Assembly (NCBI GenBank): GCA_023436245.1
Contig: JAEZJZ010000064.1
Span: 1-64,000, forward strand
Source: Bacillota bacterium
Lineage (GTDB): Bacteria; Bacillota; UBA994; UBA5500
DNA: 64,000 bases
Direction: 5' to 3'
The first letter of the stretch is position 1. Every line of letters begins with the position of its first letter. Shown one piece after another: positions 7,652 to 14,810 of the stretch. Position numbers and translations under genes: made by a program. The notes below the pieces were generated by a model. It saw nothing but the letters and a program-made list of their open reading frames with translations, searched no databases and was not told the DNA's origin.

Positions 7652-9067
7652 ATGGCCTATAGCCCCGACCGCATCGCCGCTTTCGAGCAATATCTAGAGC
7701 AAATCATGCAAGCATACGCAGCACCGGGAATGGTGGTGGCTCTGGCCGAGCACGGTCAAATCAGCTATGCGCAGAGCTTCGGCGTACGCGACCTGGAGAC
7801 GGCAGCACCTGTGGACACAGAGACCATCTTCGGCCTGGCCTCCGTCACCAAGTCATTCACTGCCTTGGCGATCATGCAACTGGCTGACCAGGGACTGCTG
7901 TCGCCCCACGACCCGGTGTTCCGCTACCTGCCGGAGTTCAAGCTTCCGGGCGGCGCGGCTACGGACGCCGTCACCATCCACCATCTGCTCACCCACACCG
8001 CCGGCTTGCCGCCGCTGCCAACCCTCGGCTACAGCATCAGGGGCAACACCGAACCGGACGAAACGCCGACAGAGGCAGCGCCAGAGCATCCGCGCATCGA
8101 CACCATGCCCGAACTGCTCGACTACCTGGCCACCGGCGATTACCAACTGCTCGGCCAACCCGGCGAGTACCTCAGCTACTCCAACGACTGTTACGGCCTG
8201 TTGGGGGAGATCATCGAGCGGGTGAGCGGCCAGCCCTACACTGAGTTTGTGCAACATCGCATCCTGCAGCCGCTCGGCATGGGGCGCAGCCTGTTTACCG
8301 CTGAGGAACTGCGCGAGTTCGAGAACGTGACTGAGCTCTATTACCGCACCGAGCAGGACGAGTTCAAGCATTCCTCGATCTGGCAGGTGGCTCCTCCCTT
8401 CACCGCCTGCGGTTGGCTGAAGTCGTGCGCCGACGACTTGATCAAGTACACCGCCATGTATGCCGGCGGCGGCGAACTGGCCGGGCAGCGCCTAGTTTCC
8501 CGCTCAGGGCTTGAACAGATGCTGCAGGGCACGCTGGAGTTCTCCAAGAGCCGCAAGTACGGTTATGGACTGATGGCGCAGACCGATTACGCCGGCGTAA
8601 CCCTGGTGGAACACGGCGGCAGTCTGAAGGGCGTCTCGTCCAACATGGGCTTTGTTCCGGAGCGGGGCATCTCGGCCGTGGTGCTCTGCAACCTGACCGG
8701 CGTCCCGGTAGCCAAGATCTGGCTGGCGCTGGTCAACCTGGCGCTCGGCCTGCCCATCGAGCAGCCCCGCGTTGAGTACCCTGCCTACGCCTGGCCGACC
8801 GACATGGCCGAGCGCATTGCGGGCGAGTACAAGTCAGGCGAGGGCGCAACCTACCGGGTCGAGGAAGCTAACGGTGACTTCGTTGTACATGCTCCGGTCG
8901 GCACCTTCAAGCTGCACCCCACTGGACCGGACTCGGCCATCTGGCGCTACAAACTCGCCGAGAACGAGGTGCGCTTCTTCTTCGACGCCCAGGGCAAATC
9001 TTGGGCGGTCGGCGGAGGCGGCCGCGTGATCCCGAGAAACACGGTTGCAGCCGAGAGCAAACCGTAG
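7652..9067 (+). CDS. Serine hydrolase, beta-lactamase/PBP4-like family
   Basis: A 471-residue member of the class C beta-lactamase-like serine hydrolases. The nucleophile motif SVTK is at residues 64-67, the tyrosine motif is the YSN of LSYSNDCYGLLGEI, and the third motif is HGGS in VEHGGSLKGVSSNMG. The C-terminal 100 residues form an extra beta-rich domain often seen in such esterases and D-aminopeptidases. No signal peptide is apparent, so it is probably cytoplasmic. The start follows AAGGAGG. It is a single gene, terminated by a hairpin. True substrate is unknown; esterase or peptidase activity is as likely as antibiotic hydrolysis. Confidence 0.88.
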   Translation: MAYSPDRIAAFEQYLEQIMQAYAAPGMVVALAEHGQISYAQSFGVRDLETAAPVDTETIFGLASVTKSFTALAIMQLADQGLLSPHDPVFRYLPEFKLPGGAATDAVTIHHLLTHTAGLPPLPTLGYSIRGNTEPDETPTEAAPEHPRIDTMPELLDYLATGDYQLLGQPGEYLSYSNDCYGLLGEIIERVSGQPYTEFVQHRILQPLGMGRSLFTAEELREFENVTELYYRTEQDEFKHSSIWQVAPPFTACGWLKSCADDLIKYTAMYAGGGELAGQRLVSRSGLEQMLQGTLEFSKSRKYGYGLMAQTDYAGVTLVEHGGSLKGVSSNMGFVPERGISAVVLCNLTGVPVAKIWLALVNLALGLPIEQPRVEYPAYAWPTDMAERIAGEYKSGEGATYRVEEANGDFVVHAPVGTFKLHPTGPDSAIWRYKLAENEVRFFFDAQGKSWAVGGGGRVIPRNTVAAESKP

Positions 9068-9076
9068 TAGCGAAGA

Positions 9077-9112
9077 AAGCGAGCTGCCTCAAAAAGCCGA
9101 GGCAGCTCGCTT
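9077..9112 (+). terminator. Terminator of the serine hydrolase gene
   Basis: A 13-bp perfect stem (AAGCGAGCTGCCT with AGGCAGCTCGCTT) around a 10-nt loop, followed by a weak T-rich TTGTTCAATT. Confidence 0.65.
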
Positions 9113-9178
9113 GTTCAATTGGTCAGGTTACCTGTCTGTGGAGCGCTAGGGACGGACGCTCTTTCTCCAGAAGCCCGT

Positions 9179-9215
9179 TGGATGAGACGAAGGGCCTGGC
9201 CCTTCGTCTCATCCA
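9179..9215. repeat. 37-nt near-perfect palindrome
   Basis: TGGATGAGACGAAGGGCC, a single T, then its exact reverse complement: 18 bp with a one-base centre. It sits between two converging genes (serine hydrolase and GntR regulator). No T tract follows, so a plain terminator is not a full explanation. Confidence 0.6.
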
Positions 9216-9322
9216 GTTGTCATGCAGAGCTCACGATAGCCCGACTGCGCTTTCATCGCAGATTGCGCCTAGGCAATCATGAGGGTTTTGCTTCTATTGA
9301 GGAACGGGGAGTAACTCAGCCA

Positions 9323-9973
9323 TCACGACTCGCGGCGCAGGTCCCAGACTGGTTTGTAGTAATGCTCCTCCAGCGTGGCGATGACCTCATGATGCCGCCC
9401 GGCCTGAATGGCGCTCAGAATGCGTTCGTGCTGGTCAACGCCGATCTGCCAATCGTGGTCGCGCTCGGCGTAGTCGTAGAGCGAACTGAGGAAAAACAGC
9501 GGAAAAACGGCGTCGAACTGGGCGATCAGCCGCTGGTTCCCGGTGGCAACAAGGATGCAGCGATCGAACATGTCGGCGTAGTAGGTGAACTGATAAGTGT
9601 CGCGCTCGCGCTGGTATTGCTTCTGCTTCTCGAGGACAGCAGCCATCTCCTGGCTAAGTGTGAGGGTGCGGTCGGCTTCCACCACGTAGCGATAGGCGCC
9701 GGCCACCCAGAAGAAGAGCATCTGGGCCAGCTCATAGAAGTCCTGGCGCGACAGCGTGATCACGTTGATGCCGCTGTTTGGGGTGGTGACCACCAGCCCC
9801 TCTTTCTCCAGCAGGTTGAGCGCCTCGCGGATGGGGGAGTTGCTGATGCCCAGTTCGCGCGACAACTGGCCGATGTTGATGCGTTCTCCCAGTTGATACG
9901 ACTGAGTCAGAATCTTCCGCTTGATGATCTGATAGGCCTGTTCCTTGATGGTTGTCTTCTGAACCATTGTCAT
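9323..9973 (-). CDS. GntR family transcriptional regulator (FadR/FCD type)
   Basis: A 216-residue DNA-binding regulator. The winged helix-turn-helix occupies about residues 5-75 (IKEQAYQIIKRKILTQSYQLGERI and LSRELGISNSPIREALNLLEKEGLV). The all-helical C-terminal part, with QFTYYADMFDRCILVATGNQRL and later HERILSAIQAGRHHEV, fits the FCD ligand-binding domain. The ATG at 9973 is followed two codons later by another ATG; either could be used. It is divergent from the aminotransferase gene and each has its own good promoter, so it probably regulates that gene and itself. The ligand is unknown. Confidence 0.88.
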   Translation of the reverse strand: MTMVQKTTIKEQAYQIIKRKILTQSYQLGERINIGQLSRELGISNSPIREALNLLEKEGLVVTTPNSGINVITLSRQDFYELAQMLFFWVAGAYRYVVEADRTLTLSQEMAAVLEKQKQYQRERDTYQFTYYADMFDRCILVATGNQRLIAQFDAVFPLFFLSSLYDYAERDHDWQIGVDQHERILSAIQAGRHHEVIATLEEHYYKPVWDLRRES

Positions 9974-10029
9974 GGCAAACCCCAACCTTCGCCTTGGCCT
10001 GCGCCAGTTTTTCCCGAAGTATTGCTTAC

Positions 10030-10059
10030 ATACTAGGGGATGCCCATTTGCATTGTCAA
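10030..10059 (-). promoter_or_regulatory. Promoter of the GntR regulator
   Basis: Minus strand TTGACA, 18 nt, TAGTAT. The imperfect inverted repeat GTATTGCTTACATAC (10019-10033) overlaps the -10 and could be an autoregulatory operator. Confidence 0.65.
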
Positions 10060-10102
10060 GCGCGAGCCGCCCGGCGGGAACAGTCAAGCTCTGTCCGGTT
10101 CA

Positions 10103-10131
10103 TTGACAGGGTGCATTCGGCAGACTATATT
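10103..10131 (+). promoter_or_regulatory. Promoter of the aminotransferase gene
   Basis: TTGACA, 17 nt, TATATT: five of six matches at the -10 and a perfect -35. The predicted leader is about 50 nt. Confidence 0.78.
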
Positions 10132-10186
10132 GGAAGCAGATGATGCACGATGCACGATGCAAGAGCCGGAAAGGAGCCATCGCGAC

Positions 10187-11446
10187 ATGAACTTCACTAT
10201 CGCCAATCGCATCCAAGATGTGCAAGGGTCCATTATTCGCGAGTTATTCAAGCTGACCAAGCAGCCTGGGATGATCGCCTTCGGCGGCGGCAACCCCTCC
10301 CCCGATTCCTTCCCTGTGGAGGACATCGCCCGCATCACCGCAGAGGTGTTGGCCAACGACCCGATCTCGGTGCTACAGTACGGCCTGTCTGAAGGCTACA
10401 CCCCGCTCCGCGAGACACTAAAACAGCGGCTTGCGGCCAGCGAAGGCATCGATTTCTCGCAGAATGAACTGTTCATCATTTCCGGCGGGCAGCAGGCAGC
10501 GGACCTGATTACCAAGGTGTTGGTCAACGAGGGCGATGTCATCCTCACCGAGGAACCTGCCTTCGTCGGCTGCCTGAACACCTTCCGCTCATACGGCGCC
10601 AAGCTGGTGGGCATCCCAATGCAGCCGGACGGCATGGACCTGGACGCGCTGGAGCAGGCCCTGCGCACGAACCGCAATGTCCGCCTGCTTTATACCATCC
10701 CCAACTTCCAGAACCCAACCGGCTTTACCACCAGCCGCGAGAAGCGCCAGCGCATCTATGAGCTGGCGCAGCAATACGACATCGTGGTCTACGAAGACGA
10801 CCCTTACGGCGAGTTACGGTACTCCGGCGAACGAGTGCCGACCATCAAGTCCTTAGACCGGGACGGGCGCGTGATCTATGCCGGCAGCTTCTCCAAAGTG
10901 ATGGCGCCGGCCTTCCGCCTGGGCTATCTGGTGTTCGATCAGGGCCTGACTGCTCGCATGACAGTAGCCAAGCAATGCACGGATGTACACTCCACGCTGC
11001 TGTTCCAGCACATCTGCAACGAGTTCATCACCCGCTCTGACTTCGCCGGACACCTACAGCATTCGCGCGAGCTCTACCGCCGGAAGTCTGAGCTGATGCT
11101 CCGGACGATGGAGCGCACCTTCCATCCGGATGTGCAGTTCAACCGGCCGCAAGGCGGTCTGTTCGTAATGGCCTTCTTGCCGCACGGCACGGACGCCTAC
11201 CCGTTTGTTCACGAGGGCATCCGGCGCGGGGTGGCCTGCGTGCCGGGAATTGCCTTCACCGTCGATCAGAGTATCCCAAGCAACGGCTTCCGCATGAGCT
11301 ACTCCACTCCCACAGAGGATGAGATTATCCGCGGGGTGGAGATCATCGGCGAGCTGACACATGAATGGATCGGCCAAAGCGCCAATCAGCGCTGGCAACA
11401 GCAGGAGGCCCGGCGCCAGACTGCCGCAACGGCTGAAGAGAAGTAA
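10187..11446 (+). CDS. PLP-dependent aminotransferase, class I/II (MocR/LysN-like)
   Basis: A 419-residue pyridoxal-phosphate enzyme of the group containing 2-aminoadipate aminotransferase and the catalytic half of MocR regulators. Visible features are FGGGNPSPDSFP, the FIISGGQQAADL cofactor-pocket segment, YTIPNFQNPTGFT, EDDPYGELRY and the Schiff-base lysine in YAGSFSKVMAPAFRLGYL. It has no N-terminal DNA-binding domain, and a separate GntR gene lies divergently upstream. The start follows AAAGGAG at a long but usable distance; in-frame codons upstream lie within the promoter. Amino-donor specificity cannot be read from the sequence. Confidence 0.9.
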   Translation: MNFTIANRIQDVQGSIIRELFKLTKQPGMIAFGGGNPSPDSFPVEDIARITAEVLANDPISVLQYGLSEGYTPLRETLKQRLAASEGIDFSQNELFIISGGQQAADLITKVLVNEGDVILTEEPAFVGCLNTFRSYGAKLVGIPMQPDGMDLDALEQALRTNRNVRLLYTIPNFQNPTGFTTSREKRQRIYELAQQYDIVVYEDDPYGELRYSGERVPTIKSLDRDGRVIYAGSFSKVMAPAFRLGYLVFDQGLTARMTVAKQCTDVHSTLLFQHICNEFITRSDFAGHLQHSRELYRRKSELMLRTMERTFHPDVQFNRPQGGLFVMAFLPHGTDAYPFVHEGIRRGVACVPGIAFTVDQSIPSNGFRMSYSTPTEDEIIRGVEIIGELTHEWIGQSANQRWQQQEARRQTAATAEEK

Positions 11447-11473
11447 GGCTGGAAGCGAGAGAAAGCGCAATCG

Positions 11474-11505
11474 CCGCTCGGCAACACCGAGCGGTCTTCT
11501 TTCTT
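11474..11505 (+). terminator. Terminator of the aminotransferase gene
   Basis: CCGCTCGG, a CAACA loop and CCGAGCGG, then TCTTCTTTCTT. Confidence 0.85.
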
Positions 11506-11565
11506 GTGACGACGCAAGCGCTGATCAATCGCCCCGACCAGAGTGCCGAGAATGGTCGACCGGAC

Positions 11566-11595
11566 TACAATCCAGGTGTAAAGAACTGTTTGACG
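11566..11595 (+). promoter_or_regulatory. Candidate promoter and operator for the erm leader transcript
   Basis: TACAAT is followed, after 3 nt, by GGTGTAAAGAACTGTTTGAC. Almost the same sequence stands at the same distance after the -10 of the XRE regulator gene (13003-13033). The -35 is poor, so transcription here may need activation or be weak. If real, the erm transcript has a leader of about 440 nt; it contains a possible 11-codon ORF at 11631-11666, a structured stretch and the leader peptide. Confidence 0.5.
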
Positions 11596-11752
11596 GGACT
11601 TTTCCCTACTGCCGGGAGGGCCGAAATCGTATGATATCTTTGGGAGAAGGCCCCGATACCGGTTAGGGTGCTGACTCTACTCTCTGCAAAGGGGGTGGTC
11701 TTGAAGTGATCAGGACTAGGAGGTGGCTGGCCACCTAGCGCCAGCGCTCCGC

Positions 11753-11778
11753 AGAGGCGTGCCGCAAGGCGCGCCTCT
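11753..11778 (+). other. Strong GNRA-capped hairpin in the erm leader
   Basis: AGAGGCGTGCC, GCAA, GGCGCGCCTCT: an 11-bp stem with one T-G pair and a GCAA tetraloop. No T tract follows. It may stabilise or structure the leader RNA. A second hairpin just upstream (about 11717-11739) pairs AGGTGG with CCACCT. Confidence 0.45.
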
Positions 11779-11881
11779 CCTGCTTTCGAGCCTTGCTAAT
11801 CAGATCGGAGCCTGGACTCGGCGGAGTCGCGTAGGAGAGAGCCATCGGCGCGATTTTCGGGACTGGAGGGGAATCGGCAAA

Positions 11882-11911
11882 GTGATCACCGCTTTCATCC
11901 GCTTGCGGTAA
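11882..11911 (+). CDS. Leader peptide of the erm gene
   Basis: A 9-codon reading frame, GTG to TAA, encoding MITAFIRLR. It is preceded by GGAGGGG at 10 nt, a good ribosome binding site. The RLR end matches the '+X+' type of macrolide-dependent stalling motif known from leader peptides of the ErmD group (established for that family). The frame ends 105 nt before the erm start, and its IRLR codons overlap a segment that can pair with the downstream leader. Seen: the frame, its binding site and the RLR end. Inferred: drug-dependent ribosome stalling. Confidence 0.7.
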   Translation: MITAFIRLR

Positions 11912-12010
11912 TGAAGGGTACAGACGAGTAAGCCTGTATGGTGCGCAAGCACCGCTCGGGCATATTTGTGCTGTGCCTTTTTCATTGCCCAATTTGGATG
12001 AAAGAGGTGC
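11901..12010 (+). promoter_or_regulatory. Translational attenuator of the erm gene
   Basis: Several pairings are visible. GCTTGCG in the leader peptide end (11901-11907) can pair with CGCAAGC (11944-11950). Bases 11973-11985 can pair with 11998-12010 over 13 positions, allowing three G-U pairs, which hides the erm ribosome binding site AAAGAGGTG. A small hairpin GGTGC-GCAA-GCACC (11940-11953) and a 7-bp alternative between AAGCACC and GGTGCTT also exist. The layout fits the known erm scheme in which a stalled ribosome disrupts the first pairing and frees the binding site. Confidence 0.65.
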
Positions 12011-12016
12011 TTTTTC

Positions 12017-12895
12017 GTGCCCAGAAATAGAGATTTGCCGTCCAGTCAGCCGTCGCGCCATGAGCGTGCCAGCTCCGTCAAGAACAGAGCCAATTACCCC
12101 GGACAGCATCTGCTCCGCAGTCGACGAATCATCAGGCGCATGATTGAATTAGCCCGGATTTGCCCGCAGCCATTGGTCCTGGATATCGGTGCAGGGCTGG
12201 GAGCGCTGACCGTGCCACTGGCGGACGAAGGGTGGCGAGTGCTGGCAGTGGAAAACGACAGCCGCCTGGCTGGTAGGCTGCGAGGAAGAATGGCGGCGAA
12301 AGAGAATGTGCGAGTGGTGGAACAGGATGTACTGCGAACGCCACTTCCCCACAGTCCGTTCTCAGTGGTGGCCAATATCCCGTTCGCCATCACCACCGGT
12401 ATCCTTGGCCGTCTGATGGACTGCCCGGCCAGCGCCTTTCAGCGAGGCGTACTGCTGATCCAGCATGAGGCGGCGCGCAGGTTCATGCGATCACCGATCA
12501 CCGATATCCGCCTGCTCGTGTGGAGGATGTGGTTTCGGTGGGAACTGGTCGAGGTCGTCCCTCCCAGGCACTTTGCCCCTCCGCCGAACGTGAATGCCGC
12601 GCTACTCACCGTCAGCCGCCGACGGGAGGCGCTTCTGCCGGCACAAGAGTACTGGCGCTTCCTGGGATTGGCTCAGTCTGCCCTCAGCGCCCCGGAAATG
12701 CCGCTCGGGCAGGCGTTGCGCGATGTATTCACGCCGACCCAACTCCGACTAGTCTTCAGGACCACAGACCTGCAGCGGGAGACGCCCGTCTGCCGGATGA
12801 CCGAGCAGCAGTGGGCCATCGTCTACCACACGATGCATCGGCATGTGCCGCCTGCGCGTTGGCCGAGGGCCAGCAGACCGCGCTGGTTTAGGTAG
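12017..12895 (+). CDS. erm: Erm-family 23S rRNA adenine-N6 dimethyltransferase
   Basis: A 292-residue methyltransferase of the RsmA/Erm superfamily. NYPGQHLLRSRRIIRRM is the typical N-terminal element, LDIGAGLGALT (about residues 55-65) is the SAM-binding motif, and NIPF (120-123) is the catalytic motif IV. The Erm assignment over KsgA rests on the leader peptide, the NIPF variant and the basic C-terminal tail (RWPRASRPRWFR). Members methylate A2058 of 23S rRNA and confer macrolide-lincosamide-streptogramin B resistance. The start is GTG, preceded by AAAGAGGTG. The gene is monocistronic, with a terminator after it. Confidence 0.85.
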   Translation: MPRNRDLPSSQPSRHERASSVKNRANYPGQHLLRSRRIIRRMIELARICPQPLVLDIGAGLGALTVPLADEGWRVLAVENDSRLAGRLRGRMAAKENVRVVEQDVLRTPLPHSPFSVVANIPFAITTGILGRLMDCPASAFQRGVLLIQHEAARRFMRSPITDIRLLVWRMWFRWELVEVVPPRHFAPPPNVNAALLTVSRRREALLPAQEYWRFLGLAQSALSAPEMPLGQALRDVFTPTQLRLVFRTTDLQRETPVCRMTEQQWAIVYHTMHRHVPPARWPRASRPRWFR

Positions 12896-12927
12896 CGAGT
12901 CCTTTGCTTTGCCAACCGAACCAACTA

Positions 12928-12962
12928 ACCGCATGCTGCCTAGCGTGCGGTCTTTCTTCTTC
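12928..12962 (+). terminator. Terminator of the erm gene
   Basis: ACCGCATGC and GCGTGCGGT pair with one mismatch around a short loop, followed by TCTTTCTTCTTCT. Confidence 0.8.
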
Positions 12963-12965
12963 TGG

Positions 12966-13033
12966 AGTGTAAAAAACATTTGACACTGACGCACCCCCCT
13001 GATAGAATCTCGGTGTAAAGAACTTTTGACACC
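12966..13033 (+). promoter_or_regulatory. Promoter with paired operators for the XRE-membrane protein operon
   Basis: TTGACA (12980-12985), 17 nt, TAGAAT (13003-13008). Two similar 22-nt inverted repeats of the form GTGTAAA-N-AAC ... TTGACAC flank it, one covering the -35 (12966-12987), one just after the -10 (13012-13033). A third, slightly altered copy lies in the erm leader promoter. The arrangement suggests autorepression by the XRE protein encoded 17 nt downstream. Confidence 0.7.
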
Positions 13034-13049
13034 AGAGGGGAGGTTGCCG

Positions 13050-13262
13050 GTGAAAAATCACATCCAGAAGTTGCGGGAGGAACTTAACCTGACTCAGGAT
13101 GAACTGGCCCGCCGAGTGGAAGTGACGCGGCAAACGATCAACGCCATCGAGAACGACAAGTATAATCCAACACTGTCGTTGGCGTTCAAGCTGGCTCGGT
13201 TATTCGGGCTGACAGTAGATCAAGTCTTCGATTATGAGGCCGAAATTGGAAAGGGGAAATAA
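13050..13262 (+). CDS. XRE-family helix-turn-helix regulator
   Basis: A 70-residue single-domain regulator resembling the small YgzD/YvaO-like group. The helix-turn-helix spans LRE-ELNLTQDELARRVEVTRQTINAIENDKYNPT. The GTG start is chosen because it follows GAGGGGAGG at a normal distance; a start 8 codons earlier would lie inside the operator. It is followed after 3 nt by a membrane-protein gene, a common pairing in which the regulator controls the membrane partner. The operator motif near its own promoter and near erm suggests it controls both. Confidence 0.88.
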   Translation: MKNHIQKLREELNLTQDELARRVEVTRQTINAIENDKYNPTLSLAFKLARLFGLTVDQVFDYEAEIGKGK

Positions 13263-13265
13263 GTA

Positions 13266-13760
13266 GTGAGCTACAGCAAGTTCTTAGGGTTTCTCACCGG
13301 CATGGGCTTTGGCGTCGTCTTAGCAGGGATCATCCTCTCCAGATTGAGAAAAAGCGAATGGGGACAGGACGAGCGCACCGCCCTGGTACACACCAAAGCC
13401 GGACAATGGAGTTTCTACATTTCGGCGGGCGTAGTCTTTCTGCTCTGGGTGACCGAGAATGTTCGCCTAGGAGCGCTGCACGGCGAGGTCCAGTTCTTTT
13501 CCCCGCTGGGGATTGCTTTCTGGGCAATGTTAGCAACTTACTTGCTGACCGCTTTCTATCATCAGTGGGCCAGCAGCGGCAGCGTACTGGCTGGCAACAC
13601 CGAAAAGCAACGGTTGTTGGGCTTTATCATGTTGGCCAACTCCCTGACCCTGAGCGGATTGACCAGATCAGTGCCAGCTTTCCTCTATGTGCAGATTGCC
13701 GTGCTGCTCTGCGGCGTCTACCTGCTCTTCGTCTCGCGACGTACTGAGTCTGTGCGCTGA
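13266..13760 (+). CDS. Four-helix membrane protein, DUF2178-like
   Basis: A 164-residue predicted integral membrane protein. Hydrophobic segments lie near residues 5-25, 47-65, 75-95 and 115-155, the last probably two helices. The soluble segment RKSEWGQDERTALVHTKAGQWSF between the first and second helices resembles the DUF2178 family; the match is from memory and tentative. The GTG start follows AAAGGGGA. It forms an operon with the XRE regulator. Function is unknown. Confidence 0.75.
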   Translation: MSYSKFLGFLTGMGFGVVLAGIILSRLRKSEWGQDERTALVHTKAGQWSFYISAGVVFLLWVTENVRLGALHGEVQFFSPLGIAFWAMLATYLLTAFYHQWASSGSVLAGNTEKQRLLGFIMLANSLTLSGLTRSVPAFLYVQIAVLLCGVYLLFVSRRTESVR

Positions 13761-13799
13761 GCAGGAGAAAGCGCAGGAGTGAAGGAACTGACAACAACA

Positions 13800-13828
13800 C
13801 GAGGCGTGCTCTGCATGAGCACGCCTCG
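13800..13828. terminator. Bidirectional terminator between the XRE operon and ftsY
   Basis: A 12-bp perfect stem (CGAGGCGTGCTC, TGCAT, GAGCACGCCTCG). On the plus strand CACTTTTCGG follows; on the minus strand GTGTTGTTGT follows. It can serve both converging units. Confidence 0.75.
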
Positions 13829-13853
13829 CACTTTTCGGCAATAGCTGAGGGAA

Positions 13854-14777
13854 CTAACGACCTTCCTGACCGCGGTCAAACAGCGCCTGGACAAACTCCG
13901 CGGGCAGGAAGTCGCGCAGGTCATCCATCGCCTCTCCCACGCCGATGAACTTGACCGGCAGTTGCTGCTCGTTGGCAATAGCGAAAATGATGCCGCCCTT
14001 AGCGGTGCCGTCCATCTTAGTCAACACTAAGCCGGTCAAGGGCACGCTCTGGCCGAACTCCTTGGCTTGCACCACGGCATTCTGCCCGGTGGTGGCGTCG
14101 ATCACCAGCAGAACCTCGTGGGGGGCGCCGGGGCACTCGCGGGCGATCACCCGGCCAACCTTGGCCAACTCGTTCATCAGGTTGCTCTTGTTGTGCAAGC
14201 GACCGGCGGTGTCGATGATCAGCAGGTCCATCTTGCGCGCCTTGGCTGATTGAATGGCATCAAACACGACAGCAGCCGGATCTGCGCCTTCGCCGTGGCG
14301 CAGCACCGGCACACCCACGCGCTGGCCCCAGATCTCCAACTGCTCGGCGGCAGCCGCGCGAAAAGTGTCGCCGGCGGCCAACATCACCTTGAGACCCTCT
14401 TGTTTATAGCGATTGGCCAGCTTGGCGATGGTGGTCGTCTTGCCCACCCCGTTCACGCCAACCATGATCACAATGTTCAAGCGACCCCGCTCGATGGCCA
14501 TTGGGACCGGGACGCCCAGCCGCTCACCCAGTAACTCCTGTAACAGCCCGGTGAGCGAATCGGCATCGGAGAGACGGCGCTCCTTGGCCTTACGGCGCAA
14601 GTCCTCCACCAGCTCCATAGCGGTGTGCACGCCGAGATCACTGACGATCAACAACTCTTCCAGTTCCTCAAACAGCTCGTCATCGATCGACCGCCGATTG
14701 AACAGCTGCTCTACCTTATCCACAAATCCCTGCCGAGTCTTCTTCAGACCTTGCTTTAGCTTGTCAAACAACCCCAT
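13854..14777 (-). CDS. ftsY: Signal recognition particle receptor FtsY
   Basis: A 307-residue GTPase that receives SRP-ribosome complexes at the membrane. The N domain is at residues 20-85 and the G domain carries GVNGVGKTT at 107-115, DTAGRLHNKSNLMNELAKV and TKMDGTAKGG. It lacks a long acidic N-terminal A domain, as is normal in Bacillota. The start MGLFDKLKQGLKKT follows GGAGGTG; the short basic amphipathic N-terminus fits lipid binding. It lies 33 nt after smc, the conserved smc-ftsY pair. Confidence 0.96.
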   Translation of the reverse strand: MGLFDKLKQGLKKTRQGFVDKVEQLFNRRSIDDELFEELEELLIVSDLGVHTAMELVEDLRRKAKERRLSDADSLTGLLQELLGERLGVPVPMAIERGRLNIVIMVGVNGVGKTTTIAKLANRYKQEGLKVMLAAGDTFRAAAAEQLEIWGQRVGVPVLRHGEGADPAAVVFDAIQSAKARKMDLLIIDTAGRLHNKSNLMNELAKVGRVIARECPGAPHEVLLVIDATTGQNAVVQAKEFGQSVPLTGLVLTKMDGTAKGGIIFAIANEQQLPVKFIGVGEAMDDLRDFLPAEFVQALFDRGQEGR

Positions 14778-14810
14778 CCATAACACCTCCAGCAAGTCCT
14801 TTGGACTTGC

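Noticed and set aside
7652..9067. True class C beta-lactamase
   Set aside because: No signal peptide is visible and the extra C-terminal domain is typical of related esterases and peptidases; the specific resistance role is not supported.
11631..11666. 11-codon frame MISLGEGPDTG in the erm leader
   Set aside because: It has GGGAGGG upstream, but at a long distance, and lacks any known stalling motif. Kept as a remark only.
11723..11911. 62-codon frame that includes the erm leader peptide at its end
   Set aside because: The upstream part has no binding site that decides a start and crosses strong hairpins; only the last nine codons, with their own binding site, are supported.
12017..12895. 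KsgA/RsmA housekeeping dimethyltransferase instead of Erm
   Set aside because: The leader peptide, attenuator stems, NIPF motif and basic tail favour Erm, and the usual ksgA neighbours are absent.
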